Notes under the pieces: model-generated | Told to the model about the DNA's origin: nothing | The model's input: the letters and a program-made list of their open reading frames with translations, nothing else | The model's database searches: none | Shown: positions 13,033 to 20,656 of the stretch, piece after piece | Position numbering within the stretch: position 1 is the stretch's first letter | How the letters are laid out: each line of letters opens with the position of its first letter | Origin: Actinomycetota bacterium | Lineage (GTDB): Bacteria > Actinomycetota > Thermoleophilia > Solirubrobacterales > Solirubrobacteraceae | Length of the DNA stretch: 64,000 nucleotides | Reading direction: 5' to 3' | NCBI GenBank assembly: GCA_009699245.1 | Contig: WLOQ01000001.1 | Coordinates: forward strand, 124,001 to 188,000 | Made by a program: the position numbers and the translations under genes

Positions 13033-13266
13033 GGCAGGGGACGGCGGCTCCGGTGGAGCGGGCAGGCGAAACTGAAGAGGAGCGCGACACCGGGGTACCG
13101 CGCGGCGCGCACGCTAGCAGAGGCATGGGGGCCCGTCAGGTGCTCTGGAGGGAGAGCCCGCACCTCGCGAGAAATTCATACTGCGACGGGGGATGAGCGA
13201 GCCGTCGCAGCGCCTAGCACGTGGTCCGGCTATCATCACCGCCCTCGGACCGGACCGGAGTTTTCC
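13033..13266. other. dnaA-rpmH intergenic region, candidate replication origin
   Basis: The position between dnaA and rpmH, with replication genes diverging on both sides, is where oriC is often found. I found no close match to TTATCCACA-type DnaA boxes here or in the dnaA-dnaN spacer. What is present: a hairpin at 13138-13165 (AGGTGC/GCACCT), one short AT-rich patch (GAGAAATTCATAC, about 13169-13181), a perfect 9-bp dyad (13181-13210) and a TATCAT hexamer at about 13230-13236 that may be the rpmH -10. The origin call rests on gene order only. Confidence 0.4.
13181..13210. repeat. Perfect 9-bp dyad upstream of rpmH
   Basis: CTGCGACGG (13181-13189) is the inverted complement of CCGTCGCAG (13202-13210), separated by 12 bp. 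It may be a protein-binding dyad in the origin region or a transcript hairpin upstream of rpmH. Confidence 0.5.
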
Positions 13267-13401
13267 ATGAAGCGCACCTACCAGCCCAAGAAGCGCAAGC
13301 GCGCACGCACCCACGGCTTCCGCGAGCGGATGAGCACCCGCGCGGGTCGCGCCGTTCTGCGCCGTCGGCGCACCAAGGGTCGCAAGCGGCTGACCGTCTG
13401 A
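13267..13401 (+). CDS. rpmH: 50S ribosomal protein L34
   Basis: 44-residue L34 with the invariant start [11 protein letters not shown] and the GFRERM and GRAVLRRRR blocks. It is first in the rpmH-rnpA-yidD-yidC-khpB cluster found next to many bacterial origins. GGACCGGAG lies a few bases upstream as ribosome site. Confidence 0.98.
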   Translation: MKRTYQPKKRKRARTHGFRERMSTRAGRAVLRRRRTKGRKRLTV

Positions 13402-13403
13402 CG

Positions 13404-13802
13404 GTGGAGGGCGAGGCTCGCCCCTCCCGGCGTCACCCGCGACGCGGTCGGCTCTCGCGCAGCGCCGAGTTCGAACGCGTCTATCGCCAGGGCCGGTCCT
13501 TCGGGAACCGCTGGCTCGTCCTGCATGCATTCCCGCGCGAACTCACCGAGGGTGAGCTCGCCGTTCCCCGGCTCGGCCTGAGCGTCTCGCGCAAGGTCGG
13601 CGGTGCCGTTGAGCGCAATCTCGTCAAGCGGCTCCTGCGTGAGGCGTTCACCGTCGAGGGCGGGCTCGTTCCCGCGAGCCTCGACCTCGTCGTCGTCGCG
13701 CGCCCCGAAGCTCGTGAGCTCGCGGAGAGAGAAGGACTCGACGGTATCCGCCGCGCCCTCGCCGAGCTCATCGAGCGCGTCGCGGAGCCCGCTGCACCAT
13801 GA
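13404..13802 (+). CDS. rnpA: Ribonuclease P protein component
   Basis: RnpA (132 aa from GTG 13404), the protein that helps the RNase P RNA process tRNA 5' ends. It shows FERVYRQGRSFGNRW, the LGLSVSRKVGGAVERN strand-loop and the RNR-type basic helix RNLVKRLLREAF. The GTG two bases after the rpmH stop is the most sensible start, because upstream residues overlap rpmH in another frame. It overlaps yidD by 4 bp. Confidence 0.93.
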   Translation: MEGEARPSRRHPRRGRLSRSAEFERVYRQGRSFGNRWLVLHAFPRELTEGELAVPRLGLSVSRKVGGAVERNLVKRLLREAFTVEGGLVPASLDLVVVARPEARELAEREGLDGIRRALAELIERVAEPAAP

Positions 13803-14050
13803 GCACGCTGCGCCGCGCCGCGACCGCGCCGATCGTGCTGTACCAATGGGTGATCTCGCCGGCGCTCCCGCGTCGCTGTAAGTACGAGCCGACCTGCTCC
13901 GCCTACGCTGCGCAGGCGATCCGCGAGTTCGGCATACTCCGCGGCCTGATCCTCGGTGGTTGGCGGGTGTTGCGTTGCAACCCCTGGAGCCACGGGGGCT
14001 TTGATCCGGTCGGCGGACAGCAGTTGTTCCGTCCCCGCACCACGAGCTGA
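13799..14050 (+). CDS. yidD: Membrane protein insertion efficiency factor YidD
   Basis: 83-residue YidD with the conserved YQWVISPALPRRCKYEPTCSAYA and NPWSHGGFDPV patterns. It is a small membrane-associated protein that assists YidC-dependent insertion. It overlaps rnpA by 4 bp and ends 3 bp before yidC. Confidence 0.95.
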   Translation: MSTLRRAATAPIVLYQWVISPALPRRCKYEPTCSAYAAQAIREFGILRGLILGGWRVLRCNPWSHGGFDPVGGQQLFRPRTTS

Positions 14051-14053
14051 GCT

Positions 14054-14989
14054 ATGCCTCTCATCACCGCGAACATCTTCCAGCCGATTATCGACGTGTT
14101 CGAACGGGTCCTCCTGTTCTTCCACGATTCCGTCGGCTTCGGGTGGGGCGCGTCGATCATCGCGATGACGATCGTCGTGCGCACGGTGATGTTGCCGCTG
14201 ACGATCAAGCAGTACCGCTCGATGCAGGGCCTCCAGCAGCTCCAGCCGCAGATCAAGGCCCTCCAGGCGAAGTACAAGGACGACCGTCAGCGCCTGAACC
14301 AGGAGATGATGAAGTTCTACCAGGAGAACAAGGTCAACCCGTTCGGGTCCTGCCTTCCCCTGGTGCTGCAGATGCCGGTCTTCATCTCGCTGTTCTACAT
14401 GCTGCGGAAGGACCTCAAGGTCGACATCTGCGGCCCCGAGTCGAAGATCCTCCTGACGGCGAAGGAGCTCGGCAAGAGCGTCTCGAACACCCCATGTGAG
14501 GCGGTGGACCCGGGCTCGGCCAAGTTCCTCTTCATTCCCGACCTCACCGCCGCCGCGACCGGGTCTGTCCTCGTCGCGCTGCTCGTGCTGTACGTCGGCT
14601 CGCAGCTGCTCTCGAGCATCCTCATGTCGGTCACGGCCGACAAGAACCAGCGCATCATCATGTTCGCACTGCCCTTCGTCTTCGTCTTCTTCATCAAGGG
14701 CTTCCCGGCCGGCCTGCTCGTCTACTGGATCACGACGAACACGTGGACCGTCGGCCAGCAGTACGTCATCCGCCGCAAGACCGGACAGCTGCCGGGCTGG
14801 CTCGGCGGCAGCGCCGATGGTCCCACACCGCTGACACCCGTGCCCGCGGGAGCCGCGGGGGTCACTGCGACGCCCGTGCGTGCGGACGCGAAGGCTGACG
14901 CGAAGGACAAGCCTGTGGCGGACGCCCCGGCGGTGTCGCCGCCGCGACCACCGCGCCAGAAGAAGAAGCGCTCAGGGAGACGCCGCTGA
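14054..14989 (+). CDS. yidC: Membrane protein insertase YidC
   Basis: YidC/Oxa1-type insertase (311 aa) that places proteins into the inner membrane with or without SecYEG. The first hydrophobic segment and a basic cytoplasmic loop are followed by KVNPFGSCLPLVLQMPVFISLFYML, and three further transmembrane segments lie at about 160-250, including GFPAGLLVYWITTNTW. The C-terminus is an Ala/Pro-rich stretch ending in a KKKRSGRRR basic tail, as in gram-positive YidC. It lacks the large proteobacterial periplasmic domain. The last base of the stop is the first base of the khpB start. Confidence 0.95.
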   Translation: MPLITANIFQPIIDVFERVLLFFHDSVGFGWGASIIAMTIVVRTVMLPLTIKQYRSMQGLQQLQPQIKALQAKYKDDRQRLNQEMMKFYQENKVNPFGSCLPLVLQMPVFISLFYMLRKDLKVDICGPESKILLTAKELGKSVSNTPCEAVDPGSAKFLFIPDLTAAATGSVLVALLVLYVGSQLLSSILMSVTADKNQRIIMFALPFVFVFFIKGFPAGLLVYWITTNTWTVGQQYVIRRKTGQLPGWLGGSADGPTPLTPVPAGAAGVTATPVRADAKADAKDKPVADAPAVSPPRPPRQKKKRSGRRR

Positions 14990-15453
14990 TGGCCGACGAA
15001 TCTGAGGGCGCCGAGATCGTCGGCGACCTGCTCGAGCGTGTTGTCGATGCGCTCGGCCTCGAGGGTGAGATCGAGATCTCCGAGGACGAGGAGACGATCA
15101 CCGGCACTGTGCACGGCGATGACCTCGGACTCCTGATCGGTCGACACGGCCAGACGATCGATGCGGTGCAGCACCTCGCCGGCCGTGCGGTGCTCCAGGG
15201 AACTGAGGACGACCGGCGCCGTGTCGTGATCGATGCGGCCGGCTACCGCGCGCGCCGCGTGGAGGCGCTCGAGCGTCTCGCTGATGACGCCGTCGAAGCA
15301 GCGCTCACAGGCGGGTCTCCTGTCCCGCTCGAGCCGATGAACGCTGCCGAACGGCGGATCGTCCACGAGTATCTGCGCGACCGCACCGAGGTCGAGACGT
15401 ACAGCGAGGGCGAAGAGCCCGATCGCTGTCTCGTCGTCGCCCCCGCCACCTGA
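14989..15453 (+). CDS. khpB: KH/R3H RNA-binding protein (Jag/KhpB family)
   Basis: 154-residue RNA-binding protein. The KH domain shows LLIGRHGQTIDAVQHL with the GxxG-type loop. The R3H domain shows RRVVIDAAGYRARRVE and PMNAAERRIVHEYLRD. The Jag N-terminal domain is reduced to a short acidic lead. The family binds RNA and affects cell division in gram-positives. Shares one base with yidC. Confidence 0.93.
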   Translation: MADESEGAEIVGDLLERVVDALGLEGEIEISEDEETITGTVHGDDLGLLIGRHGQTIDAVQHLAGRAVLQGTEDDRRRVVIDAAGYRARRVEALERLADDAVEAALTGGSPVPLEPMNAAERRIVHEYLRDRTEVETYSEGEEPDRCLVVAPAT

Positions 15454-15463
15454 CCGCGGGAAC

Positions 15464-15477
15464 GTTTCACGGGAAAC
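15464..15477. promoter_or_regulatory. parS-like site in the rsmG promoter
   Basis: GTTTCACGGGAAAC differs by a single base from the palindromic parS core GTTTCACGTGAAAC recognised by chromosomal ParB. It lies about 1.5 kb upstream of parB, directly upstream of the rsmG -10 hexamer TAGGCT (15482-15487). ParB bound here could both seed the segregation complex and affect rsmG-parAB transcription. It is the only good match I noticed in the window. Confidence 0.6.
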
Positions 15478-15481
15478 ACCC

Positions 15482-15487
15482 TAGGCT
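15482..15487 (+). promoter_or_regulatory. -10 hexamer for leaderless rsmG transcription
   Basis: TAGGCT ends 7 nt before the rsmG ATG, which puts the expected start of transcription at or next to the start codon. The parS-like palindrome lies just upstream. Confidence 0.45.
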
Positions 15488-15494
15488 TGCGCCG

Positions 15495-16193
15495 ATGCCC
15501 ACGGCTGAGCGGCTCGAGCACCTGGCGCAGCACTACAGCCTTCCCGGCGACGCTCCTGCGCGCCTGGCCCTGCTCCTCGACATGCTCGCCGCATCACCGC
15601 ACTCGCTGACATCCGTGCGGGATCCGGCCCAGGCTGTCGAGGTCCATGTCGCCGACTCCCTCACAGGGTTGTCCGTTTCTGAGGTCCGGGCGGCATCGTC
15701 CATTGCGGATCTCGGCTCTGGTGGCGGGTTCCCGGGCCTCGTCCTCGCGCTGGCCGTGCCTGCCGCACACGTGACGCTCGTCGAGAGCGTGGCCAAGAAG
15801 GCCGGGTTCCTTGAGGATGCCGCCGACGCGATGGAACTCGCCAATGTCACCGTCGTCTGCGCCCGCGCGGAGGCCTGGGCTGCGGGTCTTGGGGTGCATG
15901 ACATCGTCACCGCCCGGGCGCTCGCACCGCTCGGTGTCCTGCTCGAATACGCCGCGCCGCTTCTGCGCGAGGGCGGCACGCTCGTGGCCTGGAAGGGCCG
16001 GCGGGATGCGGAGGAGGAGGCCGTCGCCGTGCGCGCGGCGGCCGAGCTCGGGATGGCGGCGCCCGAGTGCCGCGAGACAGAGGGCTCTGGAGCTGCCGAG
16101 CGTCACCTCTGGGTGAGCGTCAAGGAGCGGCCGACACCGGATCGCTTCCCGCGGCGCGATGGTGTCGCGCGCAAGCGGCCGCTCGGCGCCTGA
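15495..16193 (+). CDS. rsmG: 16S rRNA (guanine-N7) methyltransferase RsmG
   Basis: RsmG/GidB (232 aa), which methylates N7 of the G527-type residue in 16S rRNA using SAM; loss gives low-level streptomycin resistance in other bacteria. The Rossmann motif is IADLGSGGGFPGL (about 71-83), followed by VESVAKKAGFLEDAA and the ARALAPLGVLLEYAAPLL region. The length is typical for actinobacteria. A TAGGCT hexamer 7 nt before the ATG supports a leaderless start. Confidence 0.95.
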   Translation: MPTAERLEHLAQHYSLPGDAPARLALLLDMLAASPHSLTSVRDPAQAVEVHVADSLTGLSVSEVRAASSIADLGSGGGFPGLVLALAVPAAHVTLVESVAKKAGFLEDAADAMELANVTVVCARAEAWAAGLGVHDIVTARALAPLGVLLEYAAPLLREGGTLVAWKGRRDAEEEAVAVRAAAELGMAAPECRETEGSGAAERHLWVSVKERPTPDRFPRRDGVARKRPLGA

Positions 16194-16207
16194 TCGAAAT
16201 CGATCGT

Positions 16208-16223
16208 CGTTCGGGACCGAACG
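16208..16223. repeat. CGTTCG-N4-CGAACG palindrome between rsmG and parA
   Basis: Inverted repeat CGTTCG-GGAC-CGAACG 15 bp after the rsmG stop. The same core with a different loop (CGTTCG-AAGC-CGAACG) recurs at 18018-18033 after parB and tRNA-Ile. It may be a weak terminator of rsmG or a regulator site ahead of parA. Confidence 0.45.
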
Positions 16224-16253
16224 ATGGCGCAGACCTCTGACCGCGTCGGGCAG

Positions 16254-16259
16254 TAGATT
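16254..16259 (+). promoter_or_regulatory. -10 hexamer for leaderless parA transcription
   Basis: TAGATT ends 9 nt before the parA ATG; initiation 6-9 nt downstream would start the mRNA at the start codon. Confidence 0.45.
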
Positions 16260-16268
16260 CAGTCCCTG

Positions 16269-17027
16269 ATGGGCACGATCTACGCGGTTGCGAACCAGAA
16301 GGGCGGCGTCGGGAAGACGACGACAGCGGTGAACGTCGCAGCCTGCATCGCTGAGGCGGGAATGCCGACGATTCTGGTCGATTTCGATCCACAGGCCAAT
16401 GCGACCGTGGGCCTCGGTGTATCGAAGACCACGCAGCCGAGCGTCTACGACGTCCTCGCCGGCCGCGTCACGGCTCACGACGCGCTGGTTCAGACGTCCA
16501 TCGCTGGCCTGCGGCTGCTCACCGCACACCCGGATCTCGCCGCCGCCAATGTCGAACTGCCGCGCGAACCGGGCTCGGAGACTCGCCTGCGCGACGCGCT
16601 CGAGCCCCTGCGCGATGAGGCGACCGCGATCATCCTCGACTGCCCGCCATCACTCGGTCCGCTGACGATCAACGCCCTGACGGCTGCCGATCGGGTCATC
16701 GTGCCCGTGCAGACCGAGTACTTCGCCCTCGAAGGGCTCGCAGGCCTGCTCGACACTCTCGCCCTCGTGCAGCGGGAGCTCAACCCCCGCCTCGCCGTCA
16801 CCGGCTTTCTGCTGACGATGCACGACGGGCGCACACGACTCGCCCGCGACGTCGAGGATGAGGTGCGCAAGCACTTCCCGGACCTCGTGTTCGACACGGT
16901 GATACCGCGCAACGTGCGGATCAGCGAGTCGCCGAGCTTCGGGCGCCCGGTCATCCATCACGATCCGCACTGCGCCGGTTCCGAGGCCTACTTCGAGCTT
17001 GCCCGGGAGGTGGCGGCCCGTGGCTGA
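16269..17027 (+). CDS. parA: Chromosome partitioning ATPase ParA
   Basis: ParA/Soj (252 aa), the ATP-dependent DNA-binding partner of ParB in origin segregation. The deviant Walker A is KGGVGKTTTAVN (about 10-21), with the signature lysine, and Walker B is IILDCPPSLG. The N-terminus is short, typical of chromosomal ParA rather than plasmid type Ia. It overlaps the parB start by 8 bp. Confidence 0.96.
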   Translation: MGTIYAVANQKGGVGKTTTAVNVAACIAEAGMPTILVDFDPQANATVGLGVSKTTQPSVYDVLAGRVTAHDALVQTSIAGLRLLTAHPDLAAANVELPREPGSETRLRDALEPLRDEATAIILDCPPSLGPLTINALTAADRVIVPVQTEYFALEGLAGLLDTLALVQRELNPRLAVTGFLLTMHDGRTRLARDVEDEVRKHFPDLVFDTVIPRNVRISESPSFGRPVIHHDPHCAGSEAYFELAREVAARG

Positions 17028-17889
17028 GCGTGGCATGGGCCGCGGCCTCGCCGCGATCCTCGAGGTTTCGTCGCAGGCTGGGGAACGCCCCGAGCTGCGT
17101 GAGATCGCGACCGATCTGATCGCCCCGAACCCGTCACAGCCGCGTCGGCACTTCGACGAGGACGCACTCGAGGCGCTCGCGGCGTCGGTCGGCGCGAGCG
17201 GCATCCTCCAGCCGGTGCTCGTACGCCCGCTCGCCGGTGGGCGCTACGAGCTCGTCGCCGGTGAGCGCCGTTGGCGCGCCGCCCAGCGGGCCGGCCTGAA
17301 GCTGATCCCCGCCGTCGTGGAGCAGCGGGATGATGCGAGGTCGCTCGAGGCCGCGATCGTCGAGAACATGGCGCGGGCGGACCTCAATCCGATCGAAGAG
17401 GCGCGCGCCGTCGCTGCCCTCGTCGAGGAGCTCGGCCTGACGCGCGAGGAGGTCGGCCGCCGCGTGGGCCGCAGCCGTGTCGCAGTGTCGAATCTCCTGC
17501 GCCTCCTCGACCTGCCGGACGAGGTCATCGCCCTGCTCGAGGACGGGCGCCTCTCTGAGGGCCATGGCCGTGCCGTACTGCTCGCCGAGGACCACGGGGA
17601 TCGGCGCCGCCTCGGCCGCGCCGCTGCGGACGGGGGCTGGTCGGTGCGCGTCACCGAGGACCGCGCCCGGACGGCCAATGCGGCCCCGGCGCGCAAGGCC
17701 GCAAAGCCGGCGCTGCACCCGGACCAGGAGTCCGCCTGCGCCGAGATCGCGCAGTCGTTGGGTGAGGCGCTCGGCCGCGAGGTCCGCGTGCGTCCGAAGG
17801 GGACGGCATACCGCGTTGAGCTCGTGATCGGTGACCTTGAGGATGCCGCTGCGCTCGCCGCCCGGATCCGGCGGCTCGGGGCAGACTGA
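17020..17889 (+). CDS. parB: Chromosome partitioning protein ParB
   Basis: ParB/Spo0J (289 aa from GTG 17020). It binds parS, spreads by CTP-dependent clamping and organises the origin. The CTP-binding region shows NPSQPRRHFDE, GILQPVLVRPL and GERRWRAAQRAGL, the HTH is LTREEVGRRVGRSRVAVSNLLRLL, and the C-terminal dimer region covers about 235-289. The chosen GTG overlaps the end of parA and places MGRGLAAILE at residues 6-15; an earlier ATG would add only parA-overlapping residues. Target site candidate at 15464-15477. Confidence 0.95.
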   Translation: MAERGMGRGLAAILEVSSQAGERPELREIATDLIAPNPSQPRRHFDEDALEALAASVGASGILQPVLVRPLAGGRYELVAGERRWRAAQRAGLKLIPAVVEQRDDARSLEAAIVENMARADLNPIEEARAVAALVEELGLTREEVGRRVGRSRVAVSNLLRLLDLPDEVIALLEDGRLSEGHGRAVLLAEDHGDRRRLGRAAADGGWSVRVTEDRARTANAAPARKAAKPALHPDQESACAEIAQSLGEALGREVRVRPKGTAYRVELVIGDLEDAAALAARIRRLGAD

Positions 17890-17932
17890 GCCGACGGCGA
17901 GCCACAGGGCCGCGCTACACTGCCGCGCTCGC

Positions 17933-18006
<74 letters not shown>

Positions 18007-18014
18007 TCGGACCC

Positions 18015-18036
18015 GATCGTTCGAAGCCGAACGATC
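18015..18036. terminator. Hairpin between tRNA-Ile and the convergent HD-GYP gene
   Basis: Perfect 9-bp inverted repeat GATCGTTCG-AAGC-CGAACGATC, 9 bp after the tRNA and 15 bp beyond the stop of the minus-strand HD-GYP gene. It suits a shared convergent terminator. The inner 6 bp equal those of the palindrome at 16208-16223. Confidence 0.55.
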
Positions 18037-18050
18037 CTGTGCCGTCCTGC

Positions 18051-18735
18051 TCAGGCGCCGCTGACGCGGCCGGCATCCTCGTCAACCAGCTCGAAGAGCG
18101 TGTCGAGTACGTCCGGATCGAAGTGCGATCCGCGCCCTTCACGCATCATCCGCAGCGCCTCGTCCTCACTGAAGGCGCCGCGATAGACGCGGTCGGCCGT
18201 GAGGGCGTCGAAGACGTCAGCGACAGCGGCGATCCGCCCGGGGAGCGGAATCCCGTCTCGGCTGAGGCCGTTGGGGTACCCGCTGCCGTCCCAGCGCTCG
18301 TGATGCGTCAGCGCGATCTCCGCGGCGAGCTCGAGCAGCTCGGACCCGGAACCGCTGAGAATGTCGTGACCGATGGTCGTGTGCCGCTCCATGACGGTGC
18401 GCTCGTCGGCCGTGAGCGGCCCCGGCTTCTCGAGGATCGAGTCGGAGATCCCGATCTTGCCGATGTCGTGCATGGCGGCTGCGAGGGGCAGAAAGGCCAG
18501 CTGGTCCTCCGGCACGCCGAGCCGTTCGGCGAGCCGTTCGGCGAGGATGCTCATCTGAATCACATGCAGTCCCGTCTCGGAGCTGCGCGAATCGAGGGCG
18601 ATCGAGAGGCGGCGGATCGTCTCCTCGTGGGCGATCCGCAGCTCGCCGTGGGCCTGCGCTTCGGCGATGCGCAGGCGCCGCTGCTCAAGCGCCTGCTCAA
18701 GCGCCTGGGGCAGCCGGGCGAGGCGGTCCTTGAGG
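18051..18735 (-). pseudogene. HD-GYP domain phosphodiesterase fragment lacking its N-terminus
   Basis: Minus-strand sequence for a complete HD-GYP domain, expected to hydrolyse cyclic di-GMP. It shows HDIGKIGISD, the HHERWDGSGYPNGL motif and RIAAVADVFDALTADRVYRG, all metal and catalytic residues intact, after a helical linker (ALEQALEQRRLRIAEAQ). Upstream of about 18735 the frame stays open but reads only antisense of a histidine kinase, and no start codon with a ribosome site lies near the domain. Sensor or receiver domains usual for this family are therefore missing. I treat it as truncated by a rearrangement. It could still be expressed from a non-standard start. Confidence 0.7.
18681..18704. 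repeat. 12-bp tandem repeat at the HD-GYP/kinase junction
   Basis: CTGCTCAAGCGC occurs twice in direct tandem where the two divergent gene fragments meet. It may mark the rearrangement point or just be the ALEQ-ALEQ codon duplication. Confidence 0.6.
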
Positions 18736-19172
18736 AGATCGTCATCGCCCCCGACCTGCCGATGTGTCTGGCCGACCCGCGTCTCCTGCGGATCGTCTTC
18801 CAGAACCTGCTCGCGAACGCGCTGAAGTTCACCCGCGGATGCCCGGAGCGTCGCATCGAGATCGACTGGGAGGCCGGGACTGCCGGCGAGGTGCGCTACC
18901 GGGTGCGCGACAACGGCGTGGGGTTCGACCCGAGCCAGGCTGAGCGGATCTTCGGGATGTTCCAGCGCCTCCACTCGGCCGACGACTTCGAAGGGACGGG
19001 GCTCGGCCTCGCGATCGTCGAGCGCGTCGTCCACCGCCACGGCGGGCGGGTCACGGCCGAGGCCACCGTCGGGGGCGGCGCGACCTTCGCCTTCTCTCTC
19101 GGCGCGGAGGACGCCCGGCATCGCCGCCGCCTGGTGGTGAGCACGGACGCGGGTCCGCCCGCCCACGCCTGA
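18731..19172 (+). pseudogene. Histidine kinase C-terminal fragment (HATPase domain only)
   Basis: Plus-strand sequence for the ATP-binding half of a sensor histidine kinase, close in style to phytochrome-type kinases. It shows N-box FQNLLANALKFT, G1 RDNGVGFDPSQAERIFGMFQRLH and G2 GTGLGLAIVERVVHRHGG. The dimerisation H-box and any sensor domain are absent. The open frame continues upstream to 18039 but is merely antisense to the HD-GYP domain. No plausible start exists at the domain boundary. Together with the HD-GYP fragment this looks like an inversion breakpoint or an assembly join. Confidence 0.7.
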
Positions 19173-19219
19173 CGGCGCGACGGGTGGGACCTCGTCGCAC
19201 GCGGGGTATCCTCCCCATC

Positions 19220-19711
19220 GTGCAGGAGATGGTCATCTACGGCGTGAGCTTCGACATGGTCGGCAAGCAGCCGATCGTGCTGCTGAAGACCGCTGAGGGC
19301 AATCGGTTCCTCCCGATCTGGATCGGTCACCCCGAGGCTGCCGCGATCCTCATGCGGCTCCAGGGGTCGGCGACCCCGCGCCCGATGACGCATGACCTGA
19401 TGACGGACATCCTCAGCGACCTCGAGGCGCGCTGCGTCCAGGTCGCCGTGACCGAGCTGCGCGACAACACCTTCTTCGCGACGATCACGATCGAGCTCGA
19501 CGGTCGCCGCATCGAGGTCGACTCGCGCCCGAGCGACGCGCTCGCGCTCGCCGTCCGTGCCGGCGCCCCGATCTTCGCGGCCGAAGAGGTCATCGCCGAG
19601 TCCGCGATCGAGTTCGAGCACGAGGTCGAGGACACCGAGGAGGTCGTCGACCGCTTCAAGGAGTTCCTCGACGACGTGGCGCCGGAGGATTTCGCCGGCA
19701 GCGATTCCTGA
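19220..19711 (+). CDS. DUF151 bifunctional nuclease-domain protein
   Basis: 163-residue BFN/DUF151 protein. The pattern VLLKTAEGNRFLPIWIGHPEAAAIL and SRPSDALALAVRAGAPIF is diagnostic. An actinobacterial-type acidic C-terminal tail follows (EVEDTEEVVDRF). Plant relatives have nuclease activity; the bacterial role is unclear. Start GTG 19220 is chosen because TATCCT (19207-19212) ends 7 nt before it, the leaderless spacing seen throughout the window; ATG 19229 is the alternative. Confidence 0.9.
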   Translation: MQEMVIYGVSFDMVGKQPIVLLKTAEGNRFLPIWIGHPEAAAILMRLQGSATPRPMTHDLMTDILSDLEARCVQVAVTELRDNTFFATITIELDGRRIEVDSRPSDALALAVRAGAPIFAAEEVIAESAIEFEHEVEDTEEVVDRFKEFLDDVAPEDFAGSDS

Positions 19712-20656
19712 TCAGCGCGAGCGCGGGTCGCGCGCGTCCGCGAGCATCCGGGTGATTAGATCGTCGAAGTCAAGCCCCGCCGCATCCGCCGCCTGGGGCA
19801 GCAGGCTCGTCTCGGTCATCCCGGGGATCGCGTTCGCCTCGAGCACCCAGAGCGCGCCGTCGGCGTCGAGCAGCAGGTCCACACGCGCGCAGCTCTGCAG
19901 CCCGAGCAGGTCGACCACTCGCAGCGCCAGCCGCTGGGCCTCCGCGGCGACACCGTGGTCGAGCCCGGCGGGGCAGACGAAGCGGGTGCGACCGATCGTG
20001 TACCGCGCCTCGAAGTCATAGAAGTCCTCAGCGGACGGGATCGCTTCGACGACGGGGAGCGCCTCGCCGCCGAGGATCGAGACGGCGAGCTCACGGCCGC
20101 GCACGAACCGCTCCACGAGCACGCGGTCGTCGTAGGAGAGCGCCGCGATCAGGGCGCCTGGGACCTCCTCGGGGGTCGCGGCGAACCGCACGCCGAGAGC
20201 GCTGCCGCCCCGCGCGGGCTTGACGACCACGGGGAAGTGCAGGCGGTCGCCGATCTGCGGGAGCGCGCCGGAGGCCCCGAGGTCCTTGAAGGTCGATTCC
20301 CCGAAGGCGAGGAAGTCGGGCGTCGGAATCCCGGCGTCCTGCATAAGGTGCTTGGCGAGCACCTTGTCGGACGACAGGGCGCAGGCTGCGGGTCGCGGGC
20401 CGGTGTAGGCGAGCCCGAGCGCCTCGAGGAGCTCCTGGACGGTGCCGTCCTCGCCGTCGCGGCCATGGAGCGCGACGAAGACGACCTCCGGGTCGGCGGC
20501 GCGCAGCCGGTCGACCAGGTCGGCGCCGACGTCGATCCCCGTCACGTCGTGTCCGGCGCGTGCGAGCGCATCCTCGACCCGTCCGCCGGAGACGAGCGAC
20601 ACCTGCCGCTCGAACGATCGCCCGCCCTTGAGGACGGCGATCCGGCGGCCGGTCAT
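19712..20656 (-). CDS. ddl: D-alanine--D-alanine ligase
   Basis: ATP-grasp ligase (314 aa) that joins two D-Ala for peptidoglycan precursors. It shows VLKGGRSFERQVSL (N-terminal), FVALHGRDGEDGTVQELLE, PVVVKPARGGSALGV (ATP-binding lysine) and WVLEANAIPGMTETSLLPQAA (metal and product site). The ATG at 20656 overlaps the stop of the aminotransferase gene by 4 bp. It converges with the DUF151 gene, ending 1 bp from its stop. Confidence 0.95.
   Translation of the reverse strand: MTGRRIAVLKGGRSFERQVSLVSGGRVEDALARAGHDVTGIDVGADLVDRLRAADPEVVFVALHGRDGEDGTVQELLEALGLAYTGPRPAACALSSDKVLAKHLMQDAGIPTPDFLAFGESTFKDLGASGALPQIGDRLHFPVVVKPARGGSALGVRFAATPEEVPGALIAALSYDDRVLVERFVRGRELAVSILGGEALPVVEAIPSAEDFYDFEARYTIGRTRFVCPAGLDHGVAAEAQRLALRVVDLLGLQSCARVDLLLDADGALWVLEANAIPGMTETSLLPQAADAAGLDFDDLITRMLADARDPRSR

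Noticed and set aside
16208-16223. LexA/SOS box
   Set aside because: Actinobacterial LexA sites read GAAC-N4-GTTC; this palindrome has the arms in the opposite order.
16389-16394. TCCACA words inside parA, recF and the prenyl synthase gene as DnaA boxes
   Set aside because: Isolated, inside coding sequence, and lacking the TTNT part of the box.
18039-19172. Single full-length plus-strand protein
   Set aside because: Only the last 145 or so residues are kinase-like; the rest is antisense to a well conserved HD-GYP domain.
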